In this document: positions 20,938 through 32,610 of the stretch, one piece after another
Layout: each line of letters starts with the position of its first letter
Numbering within the stretch: position 1 is the first letter of the stretch
The notes under the pieces: generated by a model
Seen by the model: the letters and a program-made list of their open reading frames with translations, nothing else
Database searches by the model: none
Told to the model about the DNA's origin: nothing
Source of the DNA: Protea cynaroides
Lineage: Eukaryota > Streptophyta > Magnoliopsida > Proteales > Proteaceae
Reading direction: 5' to 3'
NCBI GenBank assembly: GCA_028583415.1
Contig: CM053275.1
Span: 82,832,805 to 82,896,804, forward strand
Length of the DNA: 64,000 bases
Translations under genes and position numbers: made by a program

Positions 20938-21544
20938 TTTTGATTAATGGGTTCTATGGGGCCATTATTGGGTTAGTTTGGTTTTTTATTTGTATATTCA
21001 ATAAAATGTTGGCTTAATAAATTCTTATCGGGCCATTATCGAGTTGGTTTAGTTTCAATGTAAAACCATACTAGTTTGGTTTGGACTTATCAATTGTAGA
21101 TTTTGATTTTTCATTGCATTTTAAAAACACAATCCCAATCTTGCCAAATAAAATTCGATTTCAAAATAATCCATTTCAAAACGGGTTGATTCGTTTTGAC
21201 ACCCCTAATTTACGGATTTGGCTCATCTCGAGTTCGGAATGAACTTGAGCCGAGCCAGTGTCAGCTGGATGGCCGACATCTGTAACTCTGTCCGATTCAA
21301 CGTTATAAGAGTAATTGTATGAAGAAAAAAAATTACAAAATAACTCAGTAACTCTCATACCGTTGGATCAGGAGAGTAACAGGTGTCGACCATCCAGCCG
21401 ACACTGGCAAGTCTCAAGTTCCTTTCGAACTTGAGACGAGCCGAACTTGAGATGAGCCGAGTCCCTAAATTACACCTTTAAGTGGATTGGTGGAATCATC
21501 CTCCATTGTGAAACATTTTAGCTTCTCATTTTTATTTATTTATT
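20934..21544. other. Non-genic sequence
   Basis: Includes a small fold-back around 21220-21470, where CTCATCTCGAGTTCGGAATG and the words for CAGCTGGATGGCCGACA recur inverted near 21390-21450. No gene. Confidence 0.5.
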
Positions 21545-22178
21545 GGGTAATTTAAATCAGAGGTACCCGACGTTCTGAGAAATTATACCAAAGGTATCTC
21601 ACGTTTCGAAAATCATACCAGATGTACCTCCTTTCATATTTCCAATATCAACCCCATTTAACTTTGGCATCTTCTAAATTAACCATTAGATCTACCTCAA
21701 ATTTTCAGGGACTCATCGTTTCTTGTTGAACTACCCTTATTTGATGCCTGATTGTTGGTACATTCGTCGGAAAAACAGTAAGTTGGGGTGCAGAGTTTTC
21801 ACCGAAGGTGTGTACCATAATCGAGATTTATGATTTGGTGATGATCAATCGTCGATGAGGAAGAGTCACAGGAGAAGACATGGTAGGAGAGGGGGTGGGC
21901 AATTGAGATAGCAATGAGCACATGGGAATCCAAATGGTGAGTCGTTATGGCAACGGGATGGTGAGAGAGGAAACCCAAGGACACTAAGAAAGTTATGCTA
22001 AACATAGGTAAATTTCAAAGTACAAAAATAAAGGTACCCCAAGTGTAATATTTTTGAAACGTCAGGTACCTTTAGTATGATTTCTCAAAACGTCAGGTAC
22101 TTCTGGTATGATTTTTATAACGTAAGGTACTTCTGGTATAATTTCTCAAAATGTCAGGTACCTCTGATGTAATTTACC
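21545..22178. mobile_element. Long-terminal-inverted-repeat MITE, Mutator-like candidate
   Basis: Inverted ends of more than 100 bp: GGGTAATTTAAATCAGAGG on the left, the complement of GGTAAATTACATCAGAGG on the right. Each arm contains repeated GAGGTACCTGACGTTT/TGAGAAATTATACC modules. TTTATTTATT flanks both sides (21535-21544, 22179-22188), but it is low-complexity, so the 10-bp duplication is uncertain. A partial relative lies at 47230-47470. The interior has no transposase. Confidence 0.65.
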
Positions 22179-22249
22179 TTTATTTATTTTGAAAACGCTA
22201 CCTTCATGAAGACACGTGGGGTTTTACCAAAAAAAAAAAAAAATGAAGA

Positions 22250-23119
22250 CACGTGAGGATCTCAATTGTGCAATGGACCCAGGCCAACTAAACATCATAT
22301 TAGTACTTTCCATTAGTTTAAGTTGCAAGCTTTAAATGCCATTCTTGTTTTCAAAGAAAGTAGATGATTTGATAATATTAAAAAAAAGAAAAAAAAAAGG
22401 AAAAAAAGAGAAGTAATTGATATTTACCAAATTTAAAATAGATAAATAAATGGGATTAATGGAATAATCACGAGAAAGTGGCATAAGGATCCTCTATTTG
22501 GTTGCCCCCTGACAGTGAGGGGACCAACAATGGATATCATTGGACACGTCCCTGAAACAGTCTTAGTCATTGGATCTCGATCCTTACAACCAAGTGGTAG
22601 CCAGACAGAGGATTTAAATCCAAGGAAGTAGTGTTACCCACACGCACAAATAAAATAAATTGGACTGATGATGCAACGTGTTATCCAGAGGCACCAAAAT
22701 AAATTAAAGAGAAATCCGTTTAAAAATAAAGTTCTAAATAATTTTTAGGGTGAATATGATTTGAGCGGGCAATGAAAGCTATGTGCTCTAATAACTTAAA
22801 TAAATAAGAAATGGCAAAAAAAAAAGGTCAGCATGTCAAATATCTTCCATCTATTTAGTTCCTATCATCCCTTCGTGTCTCCCCATACTCAATTTTCTCT
22901 AATATACAAGGATTAGTTCACTTGCACATATGTATACTCAACAAGGTATTCTATCACCATCCATGAGTGTGGGTCTCACCTCTAAAGTGTGGGGGCTAGG
23001 ACCCAATTTGAATTTGGATCGAGACATGTCAGTGGTTTTTAATCGTAGGCATCTTGATCGGTAGGAATAGCTGGGGGGAATTCATCATCATGAATTAAAT
23101 CGGGCTAGTTGATGGTTGT
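22250..23119 (+). repeat. Upstream flank of UGT copy D, first part
   Basis: Related to the flanks at 39050-39660 (E) and 45540-47030 (G) in the same orientation and to A and C in inverse. It is separated from the D gene by the retroelement at 23125-29611. The part after about 22818 is also duplicated at 58207. No gene. Confidence 0.75.
22489..22613. mobile_element. Short inverted-repeat element (MITE remnant)
   Basis: ATCCTCTATTTGGTTGCC on the left faces GGTAGCCAGACAGAGGAT on the right, 125 bp in all. No convincing target duplication; possibly related to the GGATCC-ended MITEs. Confidence 0.45.
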
Positions 23120-23124
23120 AGGAT

Positions 23125-23555
23125 TGTAAGATATTTTATGGGTTAAATTAATTATAAGGTTAGTTGGTTTAGTAAGAATCTAGTTACAGATAGACCGATT
23201 TAAGTATGATTAGAGATGGACTAATCTGGTCCACTGTAGGACTGGTCAAGGATTTGGGGTGGTATTATAAATATCAATGGTTAGAGTCCCCACAGTCACG
23301 GTGTTATTTTTTTCTTCTGTTCCCATACGCAGAGAGAATGTCAATGGATCTCGACAAGCTGTGGAAGACTCTGATCCAAACATTCCAAGCATTCAAAGCA
23401 ACAAAAACCATCGAAAATCAATCTACAACAAGAGGTATGTATTTTATCATCTCTTTTCAATACCCATTGTACTCTAGTAATCTGTGTGGTGCGTTCGCTA
23501 GGGTTCATGGAAAATTCCATGAGAAAAATTCAAAGAGAAACTAAAAAATCTTATA
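23125..23555 (+). repeat. 5' LTR of the non-autonomous element
   Basis: 431 bp, TGTAAGAT...TCTTATA. The last CA is changed to TA relative to the copy at 58512-58942. Confidence 0.93.
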
Positions 23556-23556
23556 G

Positions 23557-23569
23557 TGGTATCAGAGCC
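23557..23569 (+). promoter_or_regulatory. Primer binding site, initiator Met-tRNA
   Basis: TGGTATCAGAGCC one base after the LTR. Confidence 0.93.
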
Positions 23570-23879
23570 ACTCACACAGACCTAGGATCGATGGGAAAGC
23601 ATTGTAAAGATTGTATGTTTGAATGAATTGGAAAATGGAGAAATTTTTCTCCCAAAATTTTCTATGAACCTGTCTAGGGTTTGGACCCTTGAAAATTTTT
23701 TCAGACCATTAAAAAATAAAATAAATCATATAGGATTGTAGGCCTCAGAGAGACGGAGTCGGCGACATATAGTAGGTCGCCGAAAGCATCCTGACGCACC
23801 CTCACGCACCTCTTGAAAAAGCACGTGAGATCCACGCGCCTCCTGAAAAAGCGCGTGAGATCCACACGCCGGCAGCTAT

Positions 23880-26103
23880 TGTCACACCCCAATTTTGTAC
23901 CATTCAGAACAGTGTGATGAACCGCTAATAAATCAACGGTTCAACTAGGATCTCTAATAGGCTATGTCCATTAAAAAGAAAACTATGCACATCCACAACC
24001 ATAATCAGAATAAATACACAATAGCGGAAGTCTTATAGTAAATGAACTGAGGAATCTAATTGTAATAATCATAAATAAAATATCAAATTATGTTGTATCA
24101 ACTAAGACATAAGTAAATAAAATATCAATTATATTTTCTTAATAAATTCAAAAGAAAAATCTAATCAAATACGCATGAGTTGCACTCACATGAGCAGTCA
24201 TGCATATCCACTAAGTCTTCGACTTCCATTGCAGCAACACACGCATACACCGGGGCACTCATATAATCTTCAACAGTGGTACCTATATCATCAACTAAAA
24301 ATATTCAACGTCGAGAGGGTGAGCACAAATCATGACTCAGTGAGCAAACAAAACAATGCAACAAACATATGCATGCATTCAATTCATATCTTTGGTCTGA
24401 TAAATAAGTTTGCAATGTGCTATAGAAAGGATAGGTGGCCGCCGCACCTCTATACACGAGAGTGTGAAGCCGTCCAAATGTAACGTTTATTGTCGTCCCA
24501 CATGCACCCACAATGGACAATGTACACACAAATGTCACGTTTATTACTGTACCAGTTGCCCATACCAACACGTAAGCCCCTACTGGCGAGGGCTCACAAA
24601 CGGGGCTCGCAACTAACCAATCCTAATATCAATCAGTGTATCCAAGGTCTTACCCCATCATCCCTTAATACGTCCATAGAGATAGGGCTAAGGCCCCCCG
24701 ACAGAGTCAGAGACTACACGGTCTGAGACCACCTCCCCTCATACCTTACGACGTAATAATTCTGCTAAGGTAATAGCAATATGACGATTTCAGTGGACAA
24801 GACTTGAGTTAGAGATAGAGCTAGAGTGCTGAGGCCCCGCCTATGACACCTCCCCCTGATACTCGCTCGCATCAAGTACACCAACCACACACATACATTC
24901 ACATGCCTATTTCTATCATCATCATCATGTTATAAATAATAATTTAAATATGCATGAACATTAATAATAGAAATATTTGATGACATGTTGAATGCACATA
25001 ACAAGCATACACGCATAGAATCAATCATGGTATTGGACTCAAGAATAAAACAGTTTATTATTAACCAATTAGTTTAGGTCTTGTTCCCTCACCTTTGCTT
25101 GATCGTAGGTCTTCTTTCAAGCTTTAAGAATCAACTAAATATCAATATTATATCACTAGAAGACCTAATCAAGTCGATAGAATTTAATTAGAATTAGTTC
25201 TGATTTTAAAAGCATACTGTTAACTGGGGGTCGATGCCAGGGTCGGAGGTTCCATCGACCCTGGGTGCGACCACCCACAGTCTGGACTTCCCGAACACTG
25301 GGGGTCGATTGTTAGGGTCTGGTAGGGTCGATTGGCCATCGACCCCCCGTGCGACCCCCTGTGGGTTTAGTCAAAATTCTCATCCTACAATCCATTCTTC
25401 GTGTTTGGGGTCCTATGGCTTGCTTCTACAATCCATTCCACACATGTTCTATGGTCTATAACCGTAGTTCATTCACCTTTATGGATTTTATGATTTTTCC
25501 CATGATTTTCCATAAAAATCTAACCATGGGTGGATGATTTGGGTTTCTCCTAGATCATATCATCTTCACTATCTATTCTAAGGTCTGTAGAATTACATGG
25601 AGATAGTATCCATACCTGAGAATTAGGATTGATTTGATCTTCTTCTCCACTTTTCCTTCTCTTCTCTTTCTCTTCTCTTTCTCTCAATCCAATTAGGGTT
25701 CTAAAAGGAGTGAAAGAGGTTTAGGGACGTCCTATTTATAGAGTAGAAACTCCCAAAATAAGTCTCATTGAGATTAGGAAAGAATCCAATTGAAATTTGG
25801 AAAGTTCCTAATTCACGGTTTCTGTCGGCAGACTGGGGGTCGATGAGGGGGTCGGAGATCCCGTCGACCCCTGGTTCTAAAATGTCCGACCCCTGGTTAA
25901 AAACTCAGGGTCTGACTTTCTATCTGGGGGGTCCGACCCTGCCTAGCTGGGTGTGCGAACCTCTCCCTATTTTTAGTGTTTTTGGGTCAGTTTAATACAT
26001 GGGATCGCGATCTCCCTCACGTACTTAATCCATTTGGCTCGACCATGATGGGTAGACCTGGTTCAAGGTGGTAAGACCGGATTAGTTTGATACGGGTCTT
26101 ACA
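23880..26103 (-). mobile_element. Solo LTR of the Tekay-like Ty3 family, 2224 bp
   Basis: Starts TGTCACACCCC and ends GGGTCTTACA on the plus strand, the same ends as the Ty3 element at 49284-58207. It is flanked by GCTAT (23875-23879) and GTTAT (26104-26108), a 5-bp duplication with one later change; the paralogous copy at 59267 keeps GCTAT on both sides. No internal region remains, so it arose by LTR-LTR recombination. 25215-25375 and 25833-25960 are dense in GGGTCGA/TCGACCC motifs. No genes. Confidence 0.92.
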
Positions 26104-26108
26104 GTTAT

Positions 26109-29100
26109 TATTAAAATAAAAATAAAAAAGGCTGACTCATGGATTGGGTCAACTCGGAAACCCTAGCGGGTTCAATCGAGTCGACTCAAGAGAAGGGCAG
26201 CGAGTCACACATGTAGTAGCAAGTGTGACCTGAGTGCCCAGTCAAAGGTCCAAAGACCTTTTGATCGGACCCGGTCTTTTATCCGGATACCCAACCCTTT
26301 GACCCAAAATTTTGACCCGAAGACTCGATCCACTAACCCGAAAAATGGATCCGTGAACCCGGATGGGGTGGGTTGGTTGGACCAGAGGTTGAACCGCTGG
26401 TTTATGGTTTGGTTTAAAGGCCAGACCATTTGGTTTAGTCTGGACCAAAGCATTAAAAAAAATGTTTTAATTTGTGGGTTCGGTCAGCCCATAATCGAGC
26501 CCAGCCAGACCGAACCGACCCAGACTGAACCGCCCAAAATCGGTTCAGGATGCAAGAATGTAGGTGCCAACTTTGATCGACGATTGTGGGAGCTAGGTGC
26601 GTCCAATTTTGACGTGATTTTTTGCACTGTGTTCGTATTTTCGTGCTCTACAATTTGGTACATAGTTTGATACAGTTTGATGATTTAAAATTTTATTTTT
26701 GACTAAAAGATGTCCCAAATTAATCCGATTTGTAGTTTTCTGCTTGTTTGTCAGTTATTTTTGTACCAGATGCTTGTAGAATGTTATGTGTGCATAAAAT
26801 TTTATTTATTGACCCACAAGGTGCTGCAAAGTAGGGTTTGAGGATATCACTGTGGAATTGAATGAAACCCAATAAAATGGTATACCTAATTTCATCATGA
26901 TGTCTTCAAATTCAAAGTTCATGTATTTGTAAATGCTTATGTAAGGGGAATATACACTCAAATGTGGCATTGTCAAGTTTTGATCAAATTAAGATTTATG
27001 GGTGTCATGTATAGATTGTGTAGAATCCACCAAAGTGGTACACTCAGTTCTAACATGGTGGTCCTCAAACCCCAAATTTATGCATTTACATATACAATAA
27101 AGGATATATTTTAATACACTATTCTCCATAATGTGAAAAGCAACTAAGAAAGACAATGTTAACCTAAAAGTGGCATTGTTAAAGTTAAAGGTAAGTTCAT
27201 GCACATGAGTTGAAAGGATTTTGACTTTAGGGGGTGTCATTAACCCAAAGGTGGTAGAATTTTCGAAAGTCATTATTCTTTCGCAGTCACTGTACAGAAA
27301 CTGAGAAGACCACTGCATGTTTATCCCAAAGGAGAATGTGTAGTTGGTTAACTCTTGGAAAAGGATATTTATTTGCATGAATGGTTTATATGATTAATGA
27401 AAGTAAAGAGTATGTGTATGAGTCTTCAGTTGTTTGATACTATATTTAAATTCATATACTGATGTGTTCATCCAAGTATGACTGTCCCAAAGAATGTTTT
27501 GATATCTATCTTTTTCTATTCGGGACAAAGTATAAATAAATATAAATTGCATGTGTTTATATGAGTCTTATGTAATTTATTTATTGCAGGACATTTGTGT
27601 TTGGACTCATATAATGATGATGGTTTATGTCTCCTACGATGTCTGTCTCAGTGAATGTACCATATGGTTTGATAGTTTCTTTTTCACTCTTCTTGTGATA
27701 AAGAATAAAATTTATTATGAAAATATTGGAGACTAGTTTAGGATCGTTTGACCTAAATGTATCTTTCATAGTAGTCTACATAAGTTGTGAGGTATTCTAT
27801 TATTGAGGTTATGTGTAGCAGTATTAAGATGAGAAATATTACGAAGAAAATATCTAAGAAAAATCCAAAGGATAAGAATAATATTTTAGAGGGGATCGAA
27901 AAATAATTTATTAACCTAGCTCTCTAGTACCAGTTATGTTAGAAATGATAATGTGAGGAAGTATTTTTGAGAACTATTAACTATCACTGAAAAGCTCAAG
28001 AACAATGAGACCAACGTAATTGATATATTAAATATTACATTCCTTGCTAGAAAATATATTCAGATCTAGGTGGTTTACATTAATAAATGGAAGAAATAAC
28101 TAGTGATAAGATTGTTGTTGGATAACTCCAAGGTGAATTACTCGAAGATGGATAAATTGATCAAAGATAAGTGGTCTAACCAAATACTGTTAAGCATATC
28201 TAGAAAAGGATAACGATTCTAGGACTCCCTAGGCATTTGGGGTAAGAGGGTCTTGAAGACTGTTGGTTTGAATATTGTAAAGTTTCTTTTATATTCAAAT
28301 GTTTTTTTCACTCTTGATTTTATTTTGTTTTATGTTTATTGTTTGACTTAACATATTGTTTCCATATTAAAAATGTAATGATATTATTTGAAATATCAGA
28401 ATGTAAAGTTTTCCTTTTCAAATAAATGGAAAGAAATTATGTTATTATGGTGCTTATGATGTTGTAAGGTAAATGACTGCATGTAATGTTAATTGTATTT
28501 GTTATGTGATATGGTGAATGATTTTTCATGTTTGACTGTACAATCATAGGTTCGACTAGTTGTACTAGTCATAGTTGATCTCTAAGGCAATGAGGTAGTT
28601 TTATTGGAATGGTTGAAAGATTTTGTCAATGGAAATCTTTAGATTCTCTTAGTCAGTAGGAGTATTCAGATTTGTTTGATTAGTGGGAGATCTGATAATT
28701 GATGGTTTATCTGTAATTGTTTGTTTTGCCTGTAGTTTAATGGGCATGATTATTAGTGAGCATTTATTGCTTGTATGTATTCTTGATTATTTAGGACATG
28801 TCAAGTCGCAAGGCGGTATTTAGCCAAAGAAAGCAGTAAGTCAAAGTATGATATTAGTCCAAATTGAAGGCGGTTTACCTATATAATGTTCGATAATATC
28901 AAAGTGCGTTGACCTATAAGTATTTTAAGGTAACGGGATCGTGATAATTCGATCATTGGACTCAAGTATTCATCTCAAAATGATTTATGTCATTAAGTAG
29001 ACATTTGTATGTGACTGACAGAAGGGGGTACATCGGATATGTAGGAGTATTTTCCACTGTTGTTTGACATTGATAGGCTTGATAACTAGATCAAAGTAAA

Positions 29101-29181
29101 TGATGATTTTGGTATAATTAGATTCCATGGCCACATTGGATCAATGTTGAATTTATAATTAATATATCCCAAGTGGGAGAT
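26109..29181 (+). other. Internal non-coding region of the non-autonomous element
   Basis: A leader with CCGAAACC/GACCCGA words (26270-26540), then CCAAAGTGG boxes (about 27030, 27165, 27245) as in the full Copia leader, then sequence without a frame. Near the 3' end, GGCGGT boxes (28812, 28890) and 200 bp matching the full Copia 3' end. No protein could be supported. Confidence 0.75.
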
Positions 29182-29611
29182 TGTAAGATATTTTATAGGT
29201 TGAATTAATTATAAGGTTAGTTGATTCAGTGAGAGTCTAGTTATAGATAGAGCGGTTTAAGTATGATTAGAGATGAACTACCTTGGTCCACTGTGGGACT
29301 GGTCTAGGGTTGGATTGGTATTATAAATATCAATGGTTAGAGTCCCCACAGCCACAGTGTTATTTTCTTCTCTTGTTCCCATACGCAGAGAGAAGGTCAA
29401 GGGATCCCGACAGGCTGCGGAAGACTATGATCCAAGCATTCCAAGCATTCAAAGCAAGAAAAATGATCGAAAATCAATCTACAGCAAGAGGTATGTATCT
29501 TATCATCTTTTTTCAATACCCATTGTATTCTAGTAATCTGTGTGGTGTGTTCGTTAGGGTTCATGGAAAATTCCATGGGAAAAACTCAAAAGGGATTTAA
29601 AAAATCTTACG
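29182..29611 (+). repeat. 3' LTR of the non-autonomous element
   Basis: 430 bp, preceded by the purine tract AAGTGGGAGAT and followed by AGGAT. Confidence 0.92.
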
Positions 29612-29616
29612 AGGAT

Positions 29617-30020
29617 CCCATAAAACCTTTAATTATGGTTGATGATGGAATCCTTTGAAGGCTATAGATATGTGGAGGTGAATTGTTTTTGATATACGAG
29701 CCAAATAACTTTTGCCCATCAAAAATTGAGTTATGGATGTCATACCCTACACTATCAGCTCAAAATTATTTTTTTATTTCCCATCTATCTAGTTAGATAA
29801 GCTCCAAAATATTATGATGTTATATTAGAGTCCTAATACTGGCTCCCCTTGTTTAAAACATTAAAATAAAATATTGGGGGGATGGGACGAACGTCTCTCC
29901 ATATATAAATTCCCACCCCCATTCCTCTTCAATCCTCTACATCTTTCACAAGCTTCCAAAGGCCTCTTACAATTACTCTTTAGCTTCTTTAACCCTTGAA
30001 AGCAAAGCAAAGATGCTGCC
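29617..30020 (+). promoter_or_regulatory. Proximal upstream region of UGT D with TATA box
   Basis: TATATAAA at 29902-29909, about 115 bp before the start codon, followed by TTCCCACCC as in copies A and C. 29730-29830 matches the E and G orphan flanks (TAGCCAAGCTCCAAAATATG in those copies). Confidence 0.6.
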
Positions 30021-31418
30021 ATGGAAGGATCAAAACAATCCCAACAGATTGTGATTCTACCTACTCCAGGTATGGGTCATCTAATCCCTCTTGTTGCGTT
30101 TGCGAAGCAATTTGTCCATCACCGTGATTTCTTCGTTAGATTCACAATCCCATCTGACAGTTCTCCAACCAAAGCCCAGAACGAGGTCTTAGATAACCTC
30201 CCCAAATCCATTGATACTATATTTCTCTCCCCTGTTAACCTTTACGACCTCTCCAAGGTTACAAATGTTGAAACTCGTATCTACCTCACGATATCCCATT
30301 CTCTCTCTTCACTACGTAAAGCTTTTGAGGTCTTAACAGCCACAACTCCCATCGCTGCCTTGATAGTTGATCTCTTTGGAAGTGATGCATTTGATGTAGC
30401 TATAGAATTCAATGTTCCTTCTTACATCTTCTTACCTTCGTCAGCCATGCTATTGTCATTGTACCTTCATTTTCCCAAACTTGACGAGATGCACTCTTGT
30501 GAATGAAAAGATCTCCCTGAACCAATGAAATTGCTCGGATGTGTGCCACTTCATGGAAGAGATTTAATGGATCCAATCCAAAACATACATAATAAGGTTT
30601 ATACATGGACTTTATACCATTCCAAGCATTTTAGATTGGCTGATGGTATCCTCTTAAATAGCAGATGCTATCAAGGCCTTAAAGAAGGTGGAGACTCAAG
30701 TGTGCCACCTATATACTCGGTTGGGCCACCCATACAAAATGGGTCAAGGGATGAGTTGATATTTCTGGTTGCCTCAACTGGTGGAACAATCAACCCATTG
30801 GTGCGGTCTTGTTTGTTTCATTAGGTAGTGGTGGGGCCCTCTCATGGGATCAGCTTAGTGAATTGGCCTTAGGATTGGAGCTTAGTGAGCAAAGATTCTT
30901 ATGGGTTGTGAAGAACCCAAATACTATCTATTTAGGTGCCAAAATCACTAAAGAAGAAAACCCTTTGAGTTTCTTGCCAAAAAGTTTCTTAGAGCGGAAT
31001 GAAGGAAGGGCTTTTGTGGTACGCTCATGGGCTCCTCAGATACAAGTTCTTAGCCATGACTCGACCGGAGGTTTCCTTATCCACTGTGGTTGGAATTCAA
31101 CCTTAGAAAGTGTGGTTCATGGGATACCATTGATTGCATGGCCACTCTTTGCAGAACAAAAGATGAATGCAATGATGTTGGTGGAGGATTTGAAAGTAGG
31201 TCTGAGGCCTAAAGCTGAGAAGAGAATGGGATAGAGGAGAGAATAGAAATTGCTAAAGTGGTGAGGTGCTTAATGGAAGGAGATGAAGGGAAGAGGCACA
31301 GAAGAAGATGAGAATGCTGAAGGACGTAGCTATTAAGGTATTAAGTGAAGAGGGGTCATCATCTTGAAAATCACTCTCAAATGTGGCACTTAAATGGAAA
31401 TCCCAAGTGTGGTTATGA
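30021..31418 (+). pseudogene. UGT copy D: full-length UGT72-like glycosyltransferase pseudogene
   Basis: A single-exon family-1 UGT, about 466 codons long. Starts MEGSKQSQQIVILP and has GMGHLIPLVAFAKQ with the catalytic-type His; VDLFGSDAFDVA carries the partner Asp. TGA at 30504-30506 stands where other copies have Tyr. The same frame then continues (PMKLLGCVPLHGRDLMDP). A frameshift at about 30770-30783 precedes CLNWWNNQPIGAVLFVSLGS. The PSPG box is complete in the shifted frame, from [15 protein letters not shown] through HCGWNS to FAEQ. A 2-bp shift at about 31215, another at about 31296 and a TGA at 31365-31367 damage the C terminus, which ends KWKSQV. At least five lesions make it a pseudogene. 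It faces copy C. The UGT72/arbutin-synthase assignment is by motif and overall look, not by search. Confidence 0.93.
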
Positions 31419-32514
31419 TTTTTTTTTTAGGTGGAAATTTATATTCTCTTGTTTTTCCTTTTGTTCCCATGTTAGAAGGGAAAAGGAAAATTTTCTTCTT
31501 AAATAAGCTTTTTTTGTTGTTTATTTTAATGCAACAAAAAAAAATTAAAAATAGGAAAATTTTACATGGTGAATGCTTTTCATGTAAAAGATTATTTGCA
31601 CAGAAAATTTTACAACAAAATAAACCGTCTCTTATGGTAAATAAATTTTCTTTTTTCCAAAGGCTATTAAAGAATATATTAGTTAAAAAATGAGGATGTA
31701 CAAGATTAATAAAGAGTATATTAATTAAAACATAGGATGTACAAGATTAACATCTAGACATACCTATATGGGAAAAAATTATAATTACAAGATTGAATTG
31801 ATACTTCACATCCAACATCGCCATCAACAGAGATAACTCTTATGGAAAATATTATTGTAACCAAAGTTGGTGAACATGTCACGATCCTATCATTTTGATG
31901 CCTTTCTTTGCATTTTATATTAAAACAAACAGTGAAAAATATTATTTTATGAGAAAATTTTCATTTCCTCCATTTTACATGGGAACAAATGAATATTAAG
32001 GCTTAGATCGATAGAACAAACAAGTAGAAGGAGGTAAGGGGATTGACAAGCACACATTCCTCGATCTGCTCTGCATAAATATGATGACGGTTAACATGGG
32101 TGCCCCAGACTTCTCGAACCAAGATTGAGCTCGGGGAAGCTTGTCAGCCGAAAGGAGAGTTGAGTCAAAAGGAACTAGAGGTGCTGTAAGCGTTTGCAGA
32201 AATCCGGGCTTCTGCCAAAGAGAAAGTTTGCAAGGGACATTAAAAGGAAATGAAAATTTTCAAACCTAAAAAAGAAAACTTATATAGTTATAACGCAACA
32301 TGATTGTATAAATTACTTACATTTCTTATTATATTTAGTAATGATATTTATTTTATGTAAATTATATTTTACTTTTCAATTGCAAGGGATTTGGATGCAA
32401 AATGAAATGTAAGTTAATAGCTAAATTTGGAATGATTTGGAGTTAATTACAAAGTCATGTGATATATAACAATATAGCATATGCTGTAATTTTTAAGAAA
32501 ATTATCTTTCGAGG
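31419..32514. other. 3' flank of UGT D, left arm of the inverted repeat
   Basis: AT-rich. The first 100 bp, and stretches near 32240-32420, match the reverse complement of the 3' flank of copy C (32610-33530). A 75-codon open frame on the minus strand at about 31985-32220 belongs to no recognised family. No supported gene. Confidence 0.6.
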
Positions 32515-32531
32515 TTTATAAAATTCACTTC

Positions 32532-32593
32532 TTTTTCTTTTCTTTTTTTGGGTTGGTAGAGCCCCAAGGAGAATTGAACTCATGACCTCTTCT
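32532..32593 (-). mobile_element. 5'-truncated tRNA-derived SINE with 17-bp target duplication
   Basis: TTTATAAAATTCACTTC occurs at 32515-32531 and again at 32594-32610. The 62 bp between, read on the minus strand, contain GGTCATGAGTTCAATTCTCC, a tRNA-type B-box region, and end in an A-rich tail. No A box, so the 5' part is missing. Confidence 0.78.
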
Positions 32594-32610
32594 TTTATAA
32601 AATTCACTTC

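Larger units (their letters stand above)
23125..29611 (+). mobile_element. Non-autonomous Copia relative with nested solo LTR, target duplication AGGAT
   Basis: LTRs at 23125-23555 and 29182-29611 are flanked by AGGAT (23120-23124, 29612-29616). A Met-tRNA primer site follows the 5' LTR and a purine tract precedes the 3' LTR. LTRs, leader and 3' region are clearly related to the full Copia element at 6747-13702. However, gag, protease, integrase and reverse transcriptase are absent: about 27770-28970 holds only AT-rich sequence without a frame. Without the solo LTR it is about 4.3 kb. The two LTRs differ by roughly 10%, so this insertion is older than the full Copia. It sits about 400 bp upstream of the UGT D start codon. 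Confidence 0.92.

Noticed and set aside
23206..23544. 112-codon frame repeated at 29283 and 58593
   Set aside because: It is the LTR of the non-autonomous element; the similarity is of DNA, and the frame differs among copies.
24175..24726. Open frames around 24.2-24.7 kb and 59.6-60.1 kb
   Set aside because: They lie inside LTRs of the Ty3 family and are not conserved between the copies.
30021..31418. UGT D as a multi-exon functional gene
   Set aside because: Breaks have no splice signals, and stops fall inside conserved blocks that stay aligned in the DNA, so they are mutations.
32000..32220. A 75-codon minus-strand open frame containing LSADKLPRAQSWFEKSG
   Set aside because: Looks protein-like but matches no plant family I can name, and has no supported start or neighbours; left as spacer.
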